A stretch of DNA of 64,000 nt from Gibbula magus (GCA_936450465.1 OW388297.1:53064989-53128988), one strand, 5' to 3'; positions 43,000 to 55,520 are shown, counted from the stretch's first letter. Notes: a model not told the origin generated them from the sequence alone. Translations and numbers: made by a program.

Positions 43000-44245
43000 T
43001 ATGTACATGTACACAAGATCAGGTTGCCTGTGTGTTTACCTGTAATATATAGTCTCTCATAACCCCATGGTGGATGGCCCATTGTGTGTATCTATATATG
43101 TACATATATAGAATACTGATGTATTTTGAGGTGAAACTTGAATAAAATATGTCTGACTTCCTGGTTGTCATTCCAAATGTAAGTGCGTGACACCGATTAA
43201 TTCATTAGCATACACTCACGTTGTATTTATCATATTATAATTTTAAAATTTCAAATGTACGCTATGTGAAAATCAATAAATGTGCCTCGTCCTGCACACA
43301 TTTTAAACACGGTAGGGTCATGTTAGTGTACATTTCTTTTCTTACCCCTGTCTACTTTAAAAAAAAGTATGTTTTAATTAAAAAATAAAACAGTCACCGA
43401 TGAGGTTAATCAAACCACTGCCGAAAGATGTTATTGTATCGTGCCACAATCAAATGCATCTGATTTCTTTAAAATATTGAATTAATCGAAACCAACCGAG
43501 GTGAGTACTTTGTGCCTGACTGTGTAGTCTCACATAAGTCCATGGTGGGTTGCTCCATTATGTTATACCTGATTATGATTATCTGTTTATATGTTTATGT
43601 GTATATGTACATATATAAACTGCCAGGGAAAAGAAAGTACTCACTTCTTTTGATTTAATCATATGTATGATTTTCAATTGCAAATATATAAAATTGTCGA
43701 TGTCATAATCTAAAACAGATGTTTAGTTAGCAGAATACTTCTACATGTTTTAAATTATTATTTTTAATTAAAAAAAAATTCATTTTAAAATTCATCAAAA
43801 ATTATTTTTGATCATACACAACTAATAATTCATCAAAAATTATGTTTGATCATACACAACTAATAATCGACATATAAGACCTATTCTATGCGAACATTAA
43901 TAAATGTGCCTGTTGCTGCACATATTCATGAGGACTGTATTACAACATTTTAAACATGGTAGGGATCATATTGGTGTAATTTTCATTTCTTACACCTCTC
44001 TTCATTAAACAAAGATATTTTAACTAACATTTAACCACAGTCACCATTTAATTCATTCAAACTACAGCAGAAGAATATCGTGCTATAGTCAAATGCATTC
44101 GGTTTCTTTTAAAGATTGAATTAATCGAAACCAACTGAGGTGAGTACTTTCTTTTGCCTGGCAGTTTAGAATACTTATTTATATCAAGGTGACACTTGAA
44201 TAAACTTACTGTCATTCCATATGAAAGTGCGTGACACCGATTAAA
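43000..44245. repeat. diverged duplicated and inverted segments
   Basis: GAATTAATCGAAACCAAC-GAGGTGAGTACTTT occurs near 43479 and 44115, and an inverted piece (AAAGTACTCACTTC) near 43634. AAGTGCGTGACACCGATTAA occurs near 43180 and 44224, and TAATAAATGTGCCT-type phrases near 43276 and 43900. The pattern suggests several copies of one element, some inverted. TATATGTACATATATA palindromes lie at 43090 and 43600. Confidence 0.6.
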
Positions 44246-44465
44246 ACATTGACATAATACCGACAAAACACTTCACAGACTGCACGATCAGTCCACCACT
44301 AACATAAAGACTCAGAAATATTTATTCTGAAAATATTTTATTTAATTTTGAAATTTGGCCTGTATTTCTCATAGGCTCCTCTTCAATGTATAATGATATA
44401 GTGAGATTAACTGCAGAATCAGCATATTTTTGTCAATATCATCACATTTCTTTTTGCTCGAGGTG

Positions 44466-44609
44466 CACGTGCAGACTTATATAAGCGTTATGTACAGCTG
44501 TATTCTACGAATGGCTCAGACGAGCAAATTCACTACTGCGTTTGAAGTAGCTAAATTTGTATCCGTGATTCAATTAATAAGTTTCTTGATTGTTGTTCAA
44601 TTTACATAA
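44466..44609 (+). other. TATA/E-box motif and a 32-codon frame
   Basis: A palindromic GCACGTGC E-box (44465-44472) is followed by TATATAA at 44478 and, 33 bases on, an ATG opening a 32-codon frame whose C-terminal half is hydrophobic (FVSVIQLISFLIVVQF). The ATG falls where transcription would start, so this is unlikely to be a simple gene; listed as a motif only. Confidence 0.15.
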
Positions 44610-45315
44610 CCGACATATACATGTTCGATAAATAAGCATTCGTTTGTCGACAGAGCTAATTGAGGTGCACGTTTTGACGAAAATCTTTATCATTAAAGAC
44701 ATAAAATATATCCTCAGTTGTACATGTTTCATGGTCTAGCACTTTGATTCTGAGAAAAAGAATTTTATCCAAAACTGAAAATGGGCCTACATGTATGAAA
44801 AAAGGGAATTACCCATTATGACATTTTCATAGACTTATTTTCAATGTTTTATAAAATTGTGACATTTTACGACGAAACACTTTTTTCAGGGTCTGAGCGA
44901 CAAACATTTCAGTATTAATATACTGTATACTGAGTCACCAGCGCGTTCACTGTGTATTTCTGTAAATTATTTAACATTAAAAATAAGATAACATCTGAAG
45001 CAGGGAAAACAAATAGGAACTGCCTGGAGCATGTGGAGTGTGGTCTCTTTTAAATGTGCATGTTTCAAAATTAATGATGACATGTTCACTTGAGGCATAT
45101 TGAATGCAACCCTTCTCTTAAAACGTGTTGACAATGAAATTGTCCAGGAAAAAATTGTGTTTATGTACATGACTAGTCAATTTACGAGTCCCAATTAGTC
45201 TATTTCAGAGGGAAAGGAGTTGTAAACAATTTCTCTTCCTCCACACAACACAATCAACATCATCCGCAAAAGAGTAATAAACTCTACACAGCGCCTCATC
45301 AATCAAGGACTCGCT
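44610..45315. other. non-coding stretch
   Basis: AT-rich up to about 45200; no repeat family recognised. Confidence 0.35.
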
Positions 45316-45319
45316 TCAC

Positions 45320-45375
45320 TGACAGAACAGTACACAGATAGAGGGCACCAGCAGTGCAGTCACGCTCTTACGCAT
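45320..45375 (-). CDS. candidate first exon encoding a signal peptide
   Basis: Minus-strand ATG at 45375 opens MRKSVTALLVPSICVLFC, a short basic start followed by a hydrophobic stretch, and meets a CA|GTGAAG donor at 45320 (phase 2). A TATAAATA box stands at 45539-45546, which would start transcription about 135 bases upstream of this ATG. Short upstream ATG frames exist in between. No second exon was recognised, so this is a guess supported only by the alignment of TATA, leader and donor. Confidence 0.22.
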
Positions 45376-45538
45376 GGTCAAACACAGAACGCTGCAGGGA
45401 GTTTACACGACGTGGACATATCAATTATACTATCATCTAACTCCCTTCAAGCTGACGGGATATCGCAAACATCACTTTCCGCCAACACTCGTTTGCACTT
45501 ACGGTTATGTGGTGTATGAGTGAAGCGCCCGTCCATAC

Positions 45539-45546
45539 TATTTATA
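45539..45546 (-). promoter_or_regulatory. TATA box (minus strand)
   Basis: CTATAAATAG in a locally GC-richer 300 bp block. Expected start site near 45512 on the minus strand. Its relevance depends on the candidate exon at 45320-45375. Confidence 0.3.
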
Positions 45547-45547
45547 G

Positions 45548-45925
45548 AAACATGACCTCATTCCTGATCGCCGTGTTCCATGCATTTGCGTTTTAACAGT
45601 AACGTGTTTTGAGTTTTAGCACAGAGTTTCGCTACAATATCACCAAAAACGTTTAGCACAGTATATATTTTCACAAATATATGTTTCTATTTTAATCACG
45701 TGTATGTATTGATTCTTTGAGACAAATAACCGCTTTGATATGACACTGACTGATTATGACATACGACGTGAAACGTGATTACTTTACCTAAAAAAAATAC
45801 TAAGCAAGTTCAGTTTGTGCTACGATGCGTTAAGCATTATAATGTCGATGTTTATCTCTCGTGGCACGTAGGTTTTCAGGTCATAACCACGAATTACAAA
45901 CGACCTGCTTATATATAGGTCACTG
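45548..45925. other. non-coding stretch
   Basis: No recognised feature. Confidence 0.35.
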
Positions 45926-45931
45926 CTTTAC

Positions 45932-46106
45932 ATTCCCCGGGTCAATAATGAAACTGGGTCCTCGCGCACTAAACATAGCATAATCACCACCAAATTGCGT
46001 GCTGAAGAGCTCGGTGTTAAACGGCGATACAACCTGAAACATACATGACAGGTTTGTGTGACTGCTTCGTTTAAAAGTACATTGGATATAGTCCTGCCCC
46101 ATGACT
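45932..46106 (-). CDS. candidate internal exon, DOMON-like
   Basis: On the minus strand TTATTTCTTACAG at 46107 is a strong acceptor and AAT|GTAAAG at 45931 a good donor. Between them 58 codons stay open: GQDYIQCTFKR near the start, then FSTQFGGDYAMFSARGPSF. This resembles the C-terminal half of a DOMON domain as found in ferric-chelate-reductase-like (FRRS1/SDR2) proteins, where a CxF-x-R strand is followed by a Y-x-hydrophobic-x-A-x-GP strand. If the donor is not used, the frame ends at a stop at 45920-45922. Neighbouring exons were not found. The family link is a weak pattern match and could be wrong. Confidence 0.35.
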
Positions 46107-46750
46107 CTGTAAGAAATAAGAGCATTTAATACAGTTTTGATTCTTATTCAGCAAGTCTAGATAAACTGAAAATATTAAAAAATATATTATCAAAAGTATG
46201 AAGATTCAGTAATTATAAAAATTTCATAGACTAAAGTTCAGTCTACTTTGGATATACCTTTCATATGTGTTTGTCCTATTTTGAATAACTTTCCTTAAAA
46301 CTTAACTTGTCAAAAGTGTACTTAAAGTAATTTAAAACGCAACATGATAATCGTTAACGTCGAGACATGTTAAAGTTTATAAAACAAGAATTTACAACTC
46401 GATTATTCCTTGCTCATGTTTTCCATGTAAATAAGACATTAAGGAAATGGTCTCCTATTAAATCGATATTTAACGACATTTTGATGAGGTATATAATGGT
46501 TATGACTGCCACTTAAAGACGAAGATGAGTTATATTAGCTAAAAGTTATATAGTACCCATGTGCATATTGCCCCTTCCGTGAAATACGAATAACATTATT
46601 TGTAATGTTACATCATTTATACATCCATGCAAGTGCAAAATGACGCCGAATAACATTCTCCAAACCTATCTCATCCCGTGTTTTGAAAATCAATTCTGAA
46701 ATATACGACCCTCTGTCAATCATAGCGCGGCAAACCCATCTTGCCATTTG

Positions 46751-46764
46751 ATTGGCTGACGTCA
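46751..46764 (+). promoter_or_regulatory. CCAAT/CRE promoter element
   Basis: ATTGG (an inverted CCAAT box) is followed directly by CTGACGTCA with a perfect CRE. It lies about 200 bases before the ATG at 46962, in a sharply GC-richer block, and is followed by CGCTATATCGAATA, a possible weak TATA. This arrangement is common in animal promoters. Confidence 0.45.
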
Positions 46765-46947
46765 CTCGCTATATCGAATAGTGTGTTACAGTCGCGTTGA
46801 GGGTTTAGACTAACGCTGTTGAGAATGCGCTAGGCCGGTGGAGTCACCGCGGAGCCAACACAAGGGGTTAGACGGTTTGTGTGCACTAAACCTTTTCGGA
46901 TCGTCTGCTACAGACAGCAGACAGCGGATAGCTTGTAAGTCAAGCAA

Positions 46948-46953
46948 ATGTAA
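46948..46953 (+). promoter_or_regulatory. start-stop uORF (ATG-TAA)
   Basis: A minimal ATGTAA begins 14 bases before the main ATG at 46962. Another short upstream frame (ATGCGCTAG) starts at about 46824. Start-stop elements are known to stall initiating ribosomes and lower translation; here the effect is inferred. Confidence 0.4.
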
Positions 46954-46961
46954 CTGCCAGC

Positions 46962-47218
46962 ATGGAGGGGTCAGGAAATTTGTCCGAAAGGGCAGATACC
47001 CTTCCCCATCCCTTTGCACGGGATACCCTGCCGTCGGATACCACAGAGGATACCACAAAGAGTGATTCAGGGATTTGTAAACCGGATAATCCAAGCAATG
47101 AGGAGATTATCGACAGTGATCAGAATAACAACAACCGGCCGCTAGCAGACGACACATCTGAACGAGCAGACGATTTTCATCGGGCTGACGGACGCTCACT
47201 GAGAAACCGATCTAGACG
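46962..47218 (+). CDS. first coding exon of an unrecognised gene
   Basis: The ATG in CCAGCATGG context opens 85 full codons and ends CG|GTAAGTAT, a near-perfect donor (phase 2). The translation is acidic and disordered-looking: MEGSGNLSERADTL, DTTEDTTKSDSG, NEEIIDSDQNNNN, ending in basic SLRNRSR. No domain, leader or membrane segment is present, so it is the cytosolic or nuclear N-terminus of a larger protein whose family cannot be named. Promoter elements lie upstream. Later exons were not recognised within the remaining 17 kb; the first intron may be long. Confidence 0.55.
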
Positions 47219-48797
47219 GTAAGTATTTGGATATTATCCAAACTTGGAGCATTGATAACTCAACTTATGTAAAATAAATCATGAAATTGAGTCGCATTCA
47301 CAAAAAATACAACAATGAACTTTCATTTGTTACCTTCAAATAACGATCAAGGAGTTATCTAAACAATGTGCCACAAAAATAAAGTTCTAATTCAGAAACT
47401 TCATTTCATATTAATCAAAACAAACACCTTTAAAAATAAATCAAGATTTATTTTAAATATTATATATATGATAGATAAATCTGTATTCACAAACAATTAA
47501 AAGTATACAGCATAGGATCTAGTTGAACAAAGACATTCCTCACATACTGGTATAAGAAACATCGGTTATGTACATAAATGCAAACACTGTGATAGCATCG
47601 GTTATTACGAGATCAAAACTTGCTACCAAACAGAGAGCAAATACTACATGACAAGCTGTTTGTATACAGCAAACGGTACAGCCCTTTCCGGACTTAAACA
47701 GCTGATCGCCGGGACTGCAAGTAAACAGACTGTTGCAGATCGCCTCGCTATAACGGCCTACTTTTACAACGCGATTCAAGTCAAATATATCTATATACAT
47801 ATATCTATATTACCAAAACGCCAGCAGGTGACTAGATTTGGGAGACATATATGATTATTATACCTCAAGCAGAAGCATGTTATGCGAAACGCGAGGACAT
47901 GAAACCTATGTCGTGTATTTATAGCGTACGTTAGAACAAAGAACAATGGACATAAGAGGTTTTATTGCAGTGTGGTGAAATCTACTGTCAAATATTTGAC
48001 TTCGCATTTCAATGAAACTACATCTGGTATTCACCTGTCGTCTATGTCATATTTATGACGTCAACTTTATGTGAATGTGATTCTAATTTCAGAAGTTTGT
48101 GTCAGATATTTATTCAATGAATGTTCAAGTTAACAGGTGTCATTTCATACTGTTTGGGTATTAAACTCCATGCCAAGATTTTAGACAGATTTTAACTACT
48201 TTATTGTGATCAGACATGACATGGCCGAGTATATGCTGACCTCTTCATCAGGTGGATAGATAGTCTAACATTGAATCTCTAGACTGAATTGTTTTCGTAA
48301 AATTTAAAATTTGAAAAAAAATATTTAAAGAGGAACCTCTGAACTGTATTCATATCCAGACTGAGCTCTGTAAACTTGCCTCGTTGTAGACTTACACCGG
48401 CTCTTAAAACATTAGGTCTGAATAACAGACAAAAAGTTATTGAGAAATAAAAGGGGTACAGTTCAAAGTTGTACATGAATGCACAACAAAGTAAACATTG
48501 GAATTGATTCCGTATTCCATCTCCATAATGCTGAACAGTTTTTTACAATTTGGATTTCTGCTGTTCCATTATCGGATGTAGGAAGCTTATTTAACTTTGA
48601 TATAAATATGAGGATGAGTTCCAACGCTGTTACGGTAAATCCAATACGTAACATCCCTGCTCTACAGTGTTTCACTATATCGTATATCGTCTTTACTGCT
48701 CAACGTTTTTTTTTCAAGATTATTGAGAAACCTTGTTATACAATGTGGACAAACGTATGTAACCTAACACTCTTTTTAGTTTTTAGCAGGAGGTGCT
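47219..48797 (+). other. presumed intron, no exon recognised
   Basis: AT-rich from 47250 on. A GC-richer island at 47640-47780 has frames on both strands without known motifs. A 131-codon frame at 48479-48874 runs into the MITE below and is unlikely to be real. Confidence 0.35.
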
Positions 48798-49142
48798 TTA
48801 AAGGGACAGTAGCACGTTTTTTTTGCAAATTTCCCATTTATAATGATAGTTTATGTTATTTATATTTACTTTAGAGGTTAAAACATCGTATTACACAAGC
48901 CAATTATACGCAGTGGTAATAACGGTGTTGCATATAAAGCAAAAATTGCATGGCGGCCATTTTATTGTGAACACATTTTATTGTTTTGAATTTAAAATCG
49001 ATTCCCATGGCTTTGCGGAACCATGTATATTCATTTTAAAACTTGATTTTCAGAGAGAAGGGTGTTCTACTATTGGTGACATTATTTTTCAAATACAAAT
49101 ACCGACTTATTTCAGCGAAAAAACGTGCTACTGCCCCTTGAA
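48798..49142 (+). mobile_element. TTAA-flanked MITE, full copy
   Basis: TTAA-AGGGACAGTAGCACG at the left and ACGTGCTACTGCCCCT-TGAA at the right; 345 bp. The right TTAA has mutated to TGAA. Internal sequence matches the copies at 27653 and 41300. It lies in the presumed first intron of the gene starting at 46962. Confidence 0.85.
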
Positions 49143-49384
49143 CGCTGCAATGGTATAATCATTACACTTGGCATGACATAGTAATATATTTGGAGACAAC
49201 CAAGAGGTCTTACTGAGCACTGATATACACGTAAAGGATATTAAATAACGACAAATGACGATTCTCATGCAAATACATGTATTAATGTTATTCTAATATG
49301 CAGGGGATAATAGTATACATACGAGTGGTATAACATGTAATGGTAGTTTTATATATGAATATAATACATAGGTTTTACAGAGCA
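49143..49384. other. non-coding stretch
   Basis: Nothing recognised. Confidence 0.35.
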
Positions 49385-49484
49385 TAGTACCGTTGCACTA
49401 ACCAATCTTAGCCCTAACATCAATCGTAAGCCCATTGTCTATCATTGGCTAAGATAAGATAAGATCGGTCAGTGGAACGGTACC
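49385..49484. mobile_element. small foldback element
   Basis: GTACCGTTGCACTAACCAAT-CTTAGCC on the left and GGCTAAG-ATAAGATCGGTCAGTGGAACGGTAC on the right are inverted, with a loop of about 35 bases. About 100 bp in total. Confidence 0.6.
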
Positions 49485-52200
49485 CTTGGCAACACGCAAT
49501 ACACATCAAGTGGCTACAGTGGCCTTATTGTAAACTAGATAATGTTAATTGTACAGAAGATCAATTTCATGTCGAATTTTAATTGTTAAATATATAATGA
49601 TGTATGCATGGTTTGGTACTTTGCATCAAAACAAAATACTAAACCAATTAATTTTCTCTGCAAAGAGACATATTTATTTATGTTATATTAAAATGCAATT
49701 CCAAAATTAAACAACTATTTGAAAACTTTAAATATATCTTTCAGGCTGAAAAGTTCATTGCAAAAAGAAACAATGACAAAACCAAATTTGAAAGAAAATG
49801 GTTTCCTTTCATCCCATATCTCAGTCCTTAGACTATACTCAAATAGAATTTTTAATTATTTACCAATTCAAACTGTCGTTTGTTTACCACTGATATCATA
49901 TTGAACTTGTAACTATGAAACTATGGGAATTAAAAAAAAAAAAAGTTAAGAAAAAAATATATAGATGTATGAAGTTAATTGCTCATCTATTGTATACTAA
50001 TGCCAGCGAAGACAACTATATCCACATTCCTATCAGTATAGAAAGGAATACTGCCATGTGACTTTATTAAGTGTATACACAATACTAGAGCTTAACATGA
50101 CAATGTTTAAAAGTGTTACCTTTATGTGCGCTTTCTTCGCTCTTGTTGAGTTGTTGTGTCATGGGCCTTTGACTTGTATATGAACTAAACTTTATTAAAT
50201 TAAATAATTACTCCACCTTCACTCAAATGATTTTAGTTATTTAAGCTTTCATTTTCATGTGTTAGTTTAACTGGATATGCTCAATAAGAATATAACATAT
50301 TAAAGGCTCTTATTGTACAGTCATGGACAAACCTTTATACTGAATCAAATATCTGCCTGAACTACACGCAACGTTCATTGAATAACGATAAGCTTTAAGA
50401 AACTGTTAATATGAATATAACATGCAGATGATGAATTAATCCCCTGATAGGTTAACGTGTCATTATCATTCTAGTATTTGAATACAATAATGAGGTTTTA
50501 CTAAAGCGTTAGAAAAGACACGCGATGTTTCATAAAATATCTAAAAGAAAAGCCTGTAATGAAAATGTCGATATCATCAAACATAAAGTCATAATGATCA
50601 TATCGCATGATATGCTCCTATATTTATGTAACAAAAGGAGAACTTACAACACGCATTTTGACTAAACACTATATTGTTAAGGTGTGCATTTTAGTAAACG
50701 CATCTGTATAACACGCTACCGATATAACATGTCATACCGTATATCTCTTTGCATTGGATATCCATTGTCTCGTGCATGATATCATCACATTAAGTTTCAA
50801 TGATCTTCATGGACATATATCGATGTCCCAAACGAATAAAGTAGTATTATATTCCATCACAATAAAGAGCCGTTACGGGCAGACTCGTAAAGGTTATTCA
50901 ACAACGAAGATCCATTGTAGCTCAAGTGAAGTAATCCCTTTGTAATAACCCCGTCTGGCTTTGTAAAAATCGATCTGGTAATCGCATAAACATCTACGCG
51001 TGTGATATCACAATATAAAACTGACACCAAGCAATTGACGATGTAGGCTCAGCTAAGAGATTGTGTCTTTTGTATTAAGGCGGAATTATCATGGTGTTGA
51101 CTGGACAATCTGATAAACCCAGTCCTACAAACTTATCAGAAGCACAAGTCCTATTATCAAAGTAACCAATTATGAGTGTTGTTACGTAAGTCTTTACTTG
51201 AGCGATTTTACACATTTCTTTGTGAACCTAAAGACGAAAGGTTGAATTCCTCTTGAAAAGCAAACACAGGCTGACCCACCCGTTTCATTTGGGCTTCTTT
51301 TCAATATTAGATTGAATAATTATTTCATAATGGAATATAAGACGAAATATATTTTCCTCAAAAGCAAATCTAAATCCAGGTTGATACACCCGTTTCCCTA
51401 GGGTTTCTTTCCGATATTGGATTGACAAGTTGTTATCCTAATTCTAAGCCGACGGAACTCCCTATGATAGCAAGTCTAGATTTAGACAGACACAACCTTA
51501 TCTCTGGGGCTTCTTATCAATATTAGATTGACTGGTTATTTTCCAAATACTAGATGATGGATATACTGCTAAAATGCAAGTCTAGATAGGCCATTTTTCA
51601 AAATAACTTCATTGAGAGTCAAATGTTATTAAAATATCTGGAAAAAATCGCTATCTTTTCAAAAAAAAACCCGGATCAGTAAGTCTAGGAACAGTTTGGT
51701 TTGTGTTATGTTAACACTCATAGTAATTACGTTGTGTTTTTAACGCTGAAGCGAAAAATATAGGCAATTAAATTGACACTCGGGTGCATGTGTACTTGAA
51801 GCTGACTCATAAAGGACGGTTTAACAGAATATGATGAATTATAATGTTATATATTAATCCAGCGAATTAATTTTGATAGTATAAATGGTTTTTAATAATC
51901 ATAAAGTATTTATTTAATAAGATGTGTCATGTGCTGATACAATAACAATGTCAGATGTTGGGAAAATTGACTTTTTTAACTGAGGCCTTTGTCAGCTGAT
52001 ACTATTTTATGATTTTCTCTTATGGTATTAGTTTTCCCCAAATGTTGATAGAAAATTCTTAAAATGGTTCAAACATTTAGATAAGAAATTTAGATTTAAC
52101 TTTGTAATTTTATTTAGAAATAAACGACTCTGACAGTGCATTGATTGACCAATTTATATTTCACGAAGATGGCACAAATGCCTTGTCAATTCTTTGATTA
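49485..52200. other. non-coding stretch
   Basis: AT-rich. A phrase of the type TTCTT-(T/C)C-ATATT-GATTGA recurs near 51299, 51410 and 51510, about 105 bp apart, as a faint old tandem duplication (three diverged units). No gene recognised. Confidence 0.4.
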
Positions 52201-53520
52201 TCAATAACAAGAGATGTTAACAGGAAAACCAGTAATAATCATTTTAGGAACTTCGTCAACAGAGCCACAACCACAAAAAGTAATTGGATCTCAGAGCTGG
52301 TCCTGTTCAAACCGAGGTCATTTGCCGGAAGGAAGTGCTGGACGTTATCAGATTGCCGTGTTATTATTCTTGCCATCAGGCCTACACTTGATGATTAAGA
52401 TACCAGTTAATACAATCCTAGCCCTAGGCAACATATCCTAGGAACCCCAAGAACATTATAAGGAACCATGTAAGTCTCTTGATGATCTGCAAGGAGATCT
52501 CTCAGGCATGGTCATTGAAAAGCTAATGTTTTACCTTAGGCTTAGAACTATCTTAGCATTGAGTTTTTGCAGCAAATCGGCTTTGGACACACAGGGGGAC
52601 CAGCTAAAAGGGTTCACAACTCTGGGTTACAACTCAGTAGTATGGACAATATTAAGAGTTTGTGCAAATTGCTCCTGGATATCACGTCCAAGCTCAATTA
52701 GAAGAGTCATATGTGATACAATTGGATCACCTAAGGCTGAGAGAACTTCGTGGTATTTTATACTATAGCTAAACTCGTATGTGAAAAGCTCTCTCAAATC
52801 GTATTTATCGTATCGTATAATATTATCATCATGGGCAAGGCATCATGTGGTCGAAGAACTCACAAGTGTTTCAATAGCAAAATAACTGCTAAATATATCA
52901 AACACAATGTTATCACTATTGGCTAAGGCTGGTCTCTATGTGACAATGTGCTGTAACTTGCCAGATCAACACGCAGACTATGAAAATCGCAACTTATGAT
53001 CTAAGCAGACCCTAGATTAACATGACTTTGTTCATGATTCAGCTCATTGGTATCAATGTGAGGTAAACGCTGATCATTTGACTAAGATCATGTTAACATA
53101 ATGTTCATACTATTAAGAGGAATGTCCCTTGATTGACTTGTCAACTTTCCCGTTGGTCCAGCACAAAAGCTAAGATGACCTCATCTCGCTCAGATACCAA
53201 TTGTACAGAGAAAAAAAAATACAATGCGGTTATTGCAGTGTTGACTTTTATATTATACGAATTTGACCTTTTATAATGTAAAATATACTCATCTTAGGTG
53301 GTGGACCAGCTTGTTCATTGAATTCAGCGTCACTGATAGGTTCATGTCGGTTTCATTAGAAGCTCAGGGCCCTTGGACTACACTTTCTAGGAGAGACATA
53401 GAATGCTATCCCTTGTGGGGAATACAAAGTCTTCAAGTTTCATCTTGTCCTGAGCCAATTTTGGTGGTTGGAGAGTTCAGCTGATGACTAATGTGGCAAA
53501 GAGAATAACTAGCCTGCGAC
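52201..53520. other. moderately GC-rich stretch, unrecognised minus frame at 52627-52842
   Basis: The minus strand is open for 72 codons (52842-52627), containing LRELFTYEFSYSIKYHEVLS, then LGDPIVSHMTLLIELGRDIQ and EQFAQTLN. It looks protein-like (amphipathic helices, no low complexity) but is bounded by stops and matches no family I know. Interrupted frames continue on both sides, so it may be a decayed transposon or host pseudogene. Confidence 0.3.
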
Positions 53521-55520
53521 TTTTTTAAAAATGTCATCCAATATTGAAAGTTAATTGAAATCGAATTCCGTGGTGTAAACCTTTAATGTATAAAAGAGCC
53601 ACTGTAATGGATATGGCTTTAAACCCGTTAAGCCTGCCATACGGATCACTTGATGGTAATGTTTTACACAGACGTTTCACTGATGCTTTTAAATTACAAG
53701 CAATTTGCCGAGATGATTTAAATTCCACGCCTTGATCCCGTGTAATCGCTCTGTAATACAGTTGTGAAGAGAAGAGGCCAATGATGTGACCGAGGGTATG
53801 GGATGGTAGATTGGTTTCGAAGACTGCAGTTTGGGGTTGTACTGTGGCCTACCGAGTTCAGCGATTTATACGGGAATCATGAATTCTATCAGACTTAAAT
53901 TCAATCTCCCCACAACATTCCAATCGTCAACAAGGGAGTCGCGAAGAAGATCAATCTCACTCAAATCAGATCGAACGTAACACTCTTACGCATTGTAGGT
54001 TTAATGAGATTGCAGATGATCGGACCATAACACCATCCTTTCCTGAGGTTAATTTAGTCTATTGTTTTAACCAACGGACAAGCTTTCTCATTTGTATCTG
54101 TTTGGGATTGTAAGTTATGAATTGAGGTGGCTAAATACTTGTTGAATAGGAATTATATTATTGAGGAACAGACACTCTAAAACAGTCGAATTTGTCCATA
54201 CTTAAATATCAAACACATTGACTGATTATTATACTGGCTTAAAGGAGCATCCATTGTGTTTCTTAAAAAAAACATTTGGCTTTAATACGCTCCAACTCAC
54301 CAAATGAGTTTTCAATACAAACAAATTCACTCATCTTGCATATTTTTCCCCAATCGCCTAATATATCATAATTACTAGTTTCCAATTAAAATCGAATAAC
54401 ATCATTTTGCATGTGCAGAAACCGAAACATCACGTTCCATGCATTTACATGCACAGTAGTTATATGACCTATTCAACATTATCAACCCAAATTTTTTATT
54501 TTGTCTATTTTAAGTAAGATTCCAATTTTTTTTACTCACTGGCGCGCGCCACACGCGGTCCATTGTCCGGTTTTCGATCGGAAATCACTACTTTTATCTT
54601 CATATCGTCAATATAGTAAGTCGAATATCATCAAAACGTTAGTTTTCGGTAACACCATTTATAACTTTTGGAATATGTGACCCCAAACAACACAATGAAT
54701 GGACCTTTAACCACAGCTGCAATGATGGCTGAAGGTCAGCTCCATATTACCATTCACTCGACACTGCTGAGTCAACAGTGGCACAATCTGAATAAAGTAC
54801 ATTTCTTATGTATCACTACAAAAAATGACACCCTTGTTTCATTGTGGGACAGGGAATCAATCAAACCCTCAAATGACCCGGCCAGTAATGAGTTCCCAAT
54901 CCACTGACGAACCGCGACCATTATCGCTCAATTTCTGATAACTGTCAATAGCACATTACACAAGATCAAGTGCGGCTACAACGGTGGACTTCAAGGAGCT
55001 GATGATATGAATTGTTGGCGTGGGTTCATGGACCATTTACTGGAACTTTCGTTGCAATCACAATGTCAATATAAATTCTAACATAAATTCTAAAAGTACT
55101 GAGTTTAGAAAGCTTGGCGTCCTTTCAGCACTCTGTAAATGAATATTAATAACATAATTCCAAATAGAAAAAATTACCAAAAATGCATGAAATTTATTTT
55201 AGCGGTGTTTGCATTGTATATTTATATTAGCCAGGGGGTAGATTTTCGGAACGATCTGAACACTAATGTGTTTACGACTATCGCAGATTCTGAAAGATAA
55301 GAGAATCGAAAATCCAAGTCCTAATTCCGACGATAGCCCAAACTAAACCTAAGCCGACAGCTTCTGTTAAGTTGCACTTGAAAGCCTCTGAGTGTTCATT
55401 TACTTTCAACAAATATGATTTTATCATCCATCTTTAAAGGGCCATCAAAGAAATGTGAATTTCGCTAAAATGCAACTCGCTCACCAGGAGGAATTCATGT
55501 CTTGGGTTATTAGGGTGAAT
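53521..55520. other. non-coding stretch
   Basis: A short CpG-rich spot (GGCGCGCGCCACACGCGG) stands out at about 54541. A frame at 54668-54907 (+) carries CTGCTGAGTCAACAGTGGCA and AATAAAGTACA, phrases also found near 57215-57255, so it belongs to a dispersed repeat. Confidence 0.35.

Noticed and set aside
44511..44609. 32-codon membrane-peptide gene behind TATATAA
   Set aside because: The ATG lies where transcription would begin, leaving no 5' UTR; kept only as a motif note.
45222..45519. Open plus-strand frame of about 95 codons in a GC-richer block
   Set aside because: No ATG near the start, no known motif, and it opposes a TATA box and leader on the minus strand; neither is proven.
46838..47065. 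75-codon frame overlapping the 46962 exon
   Set aside because: Does not begin with ATG at that position and has no donor; the ATG frame with a consensus donor is preferred.
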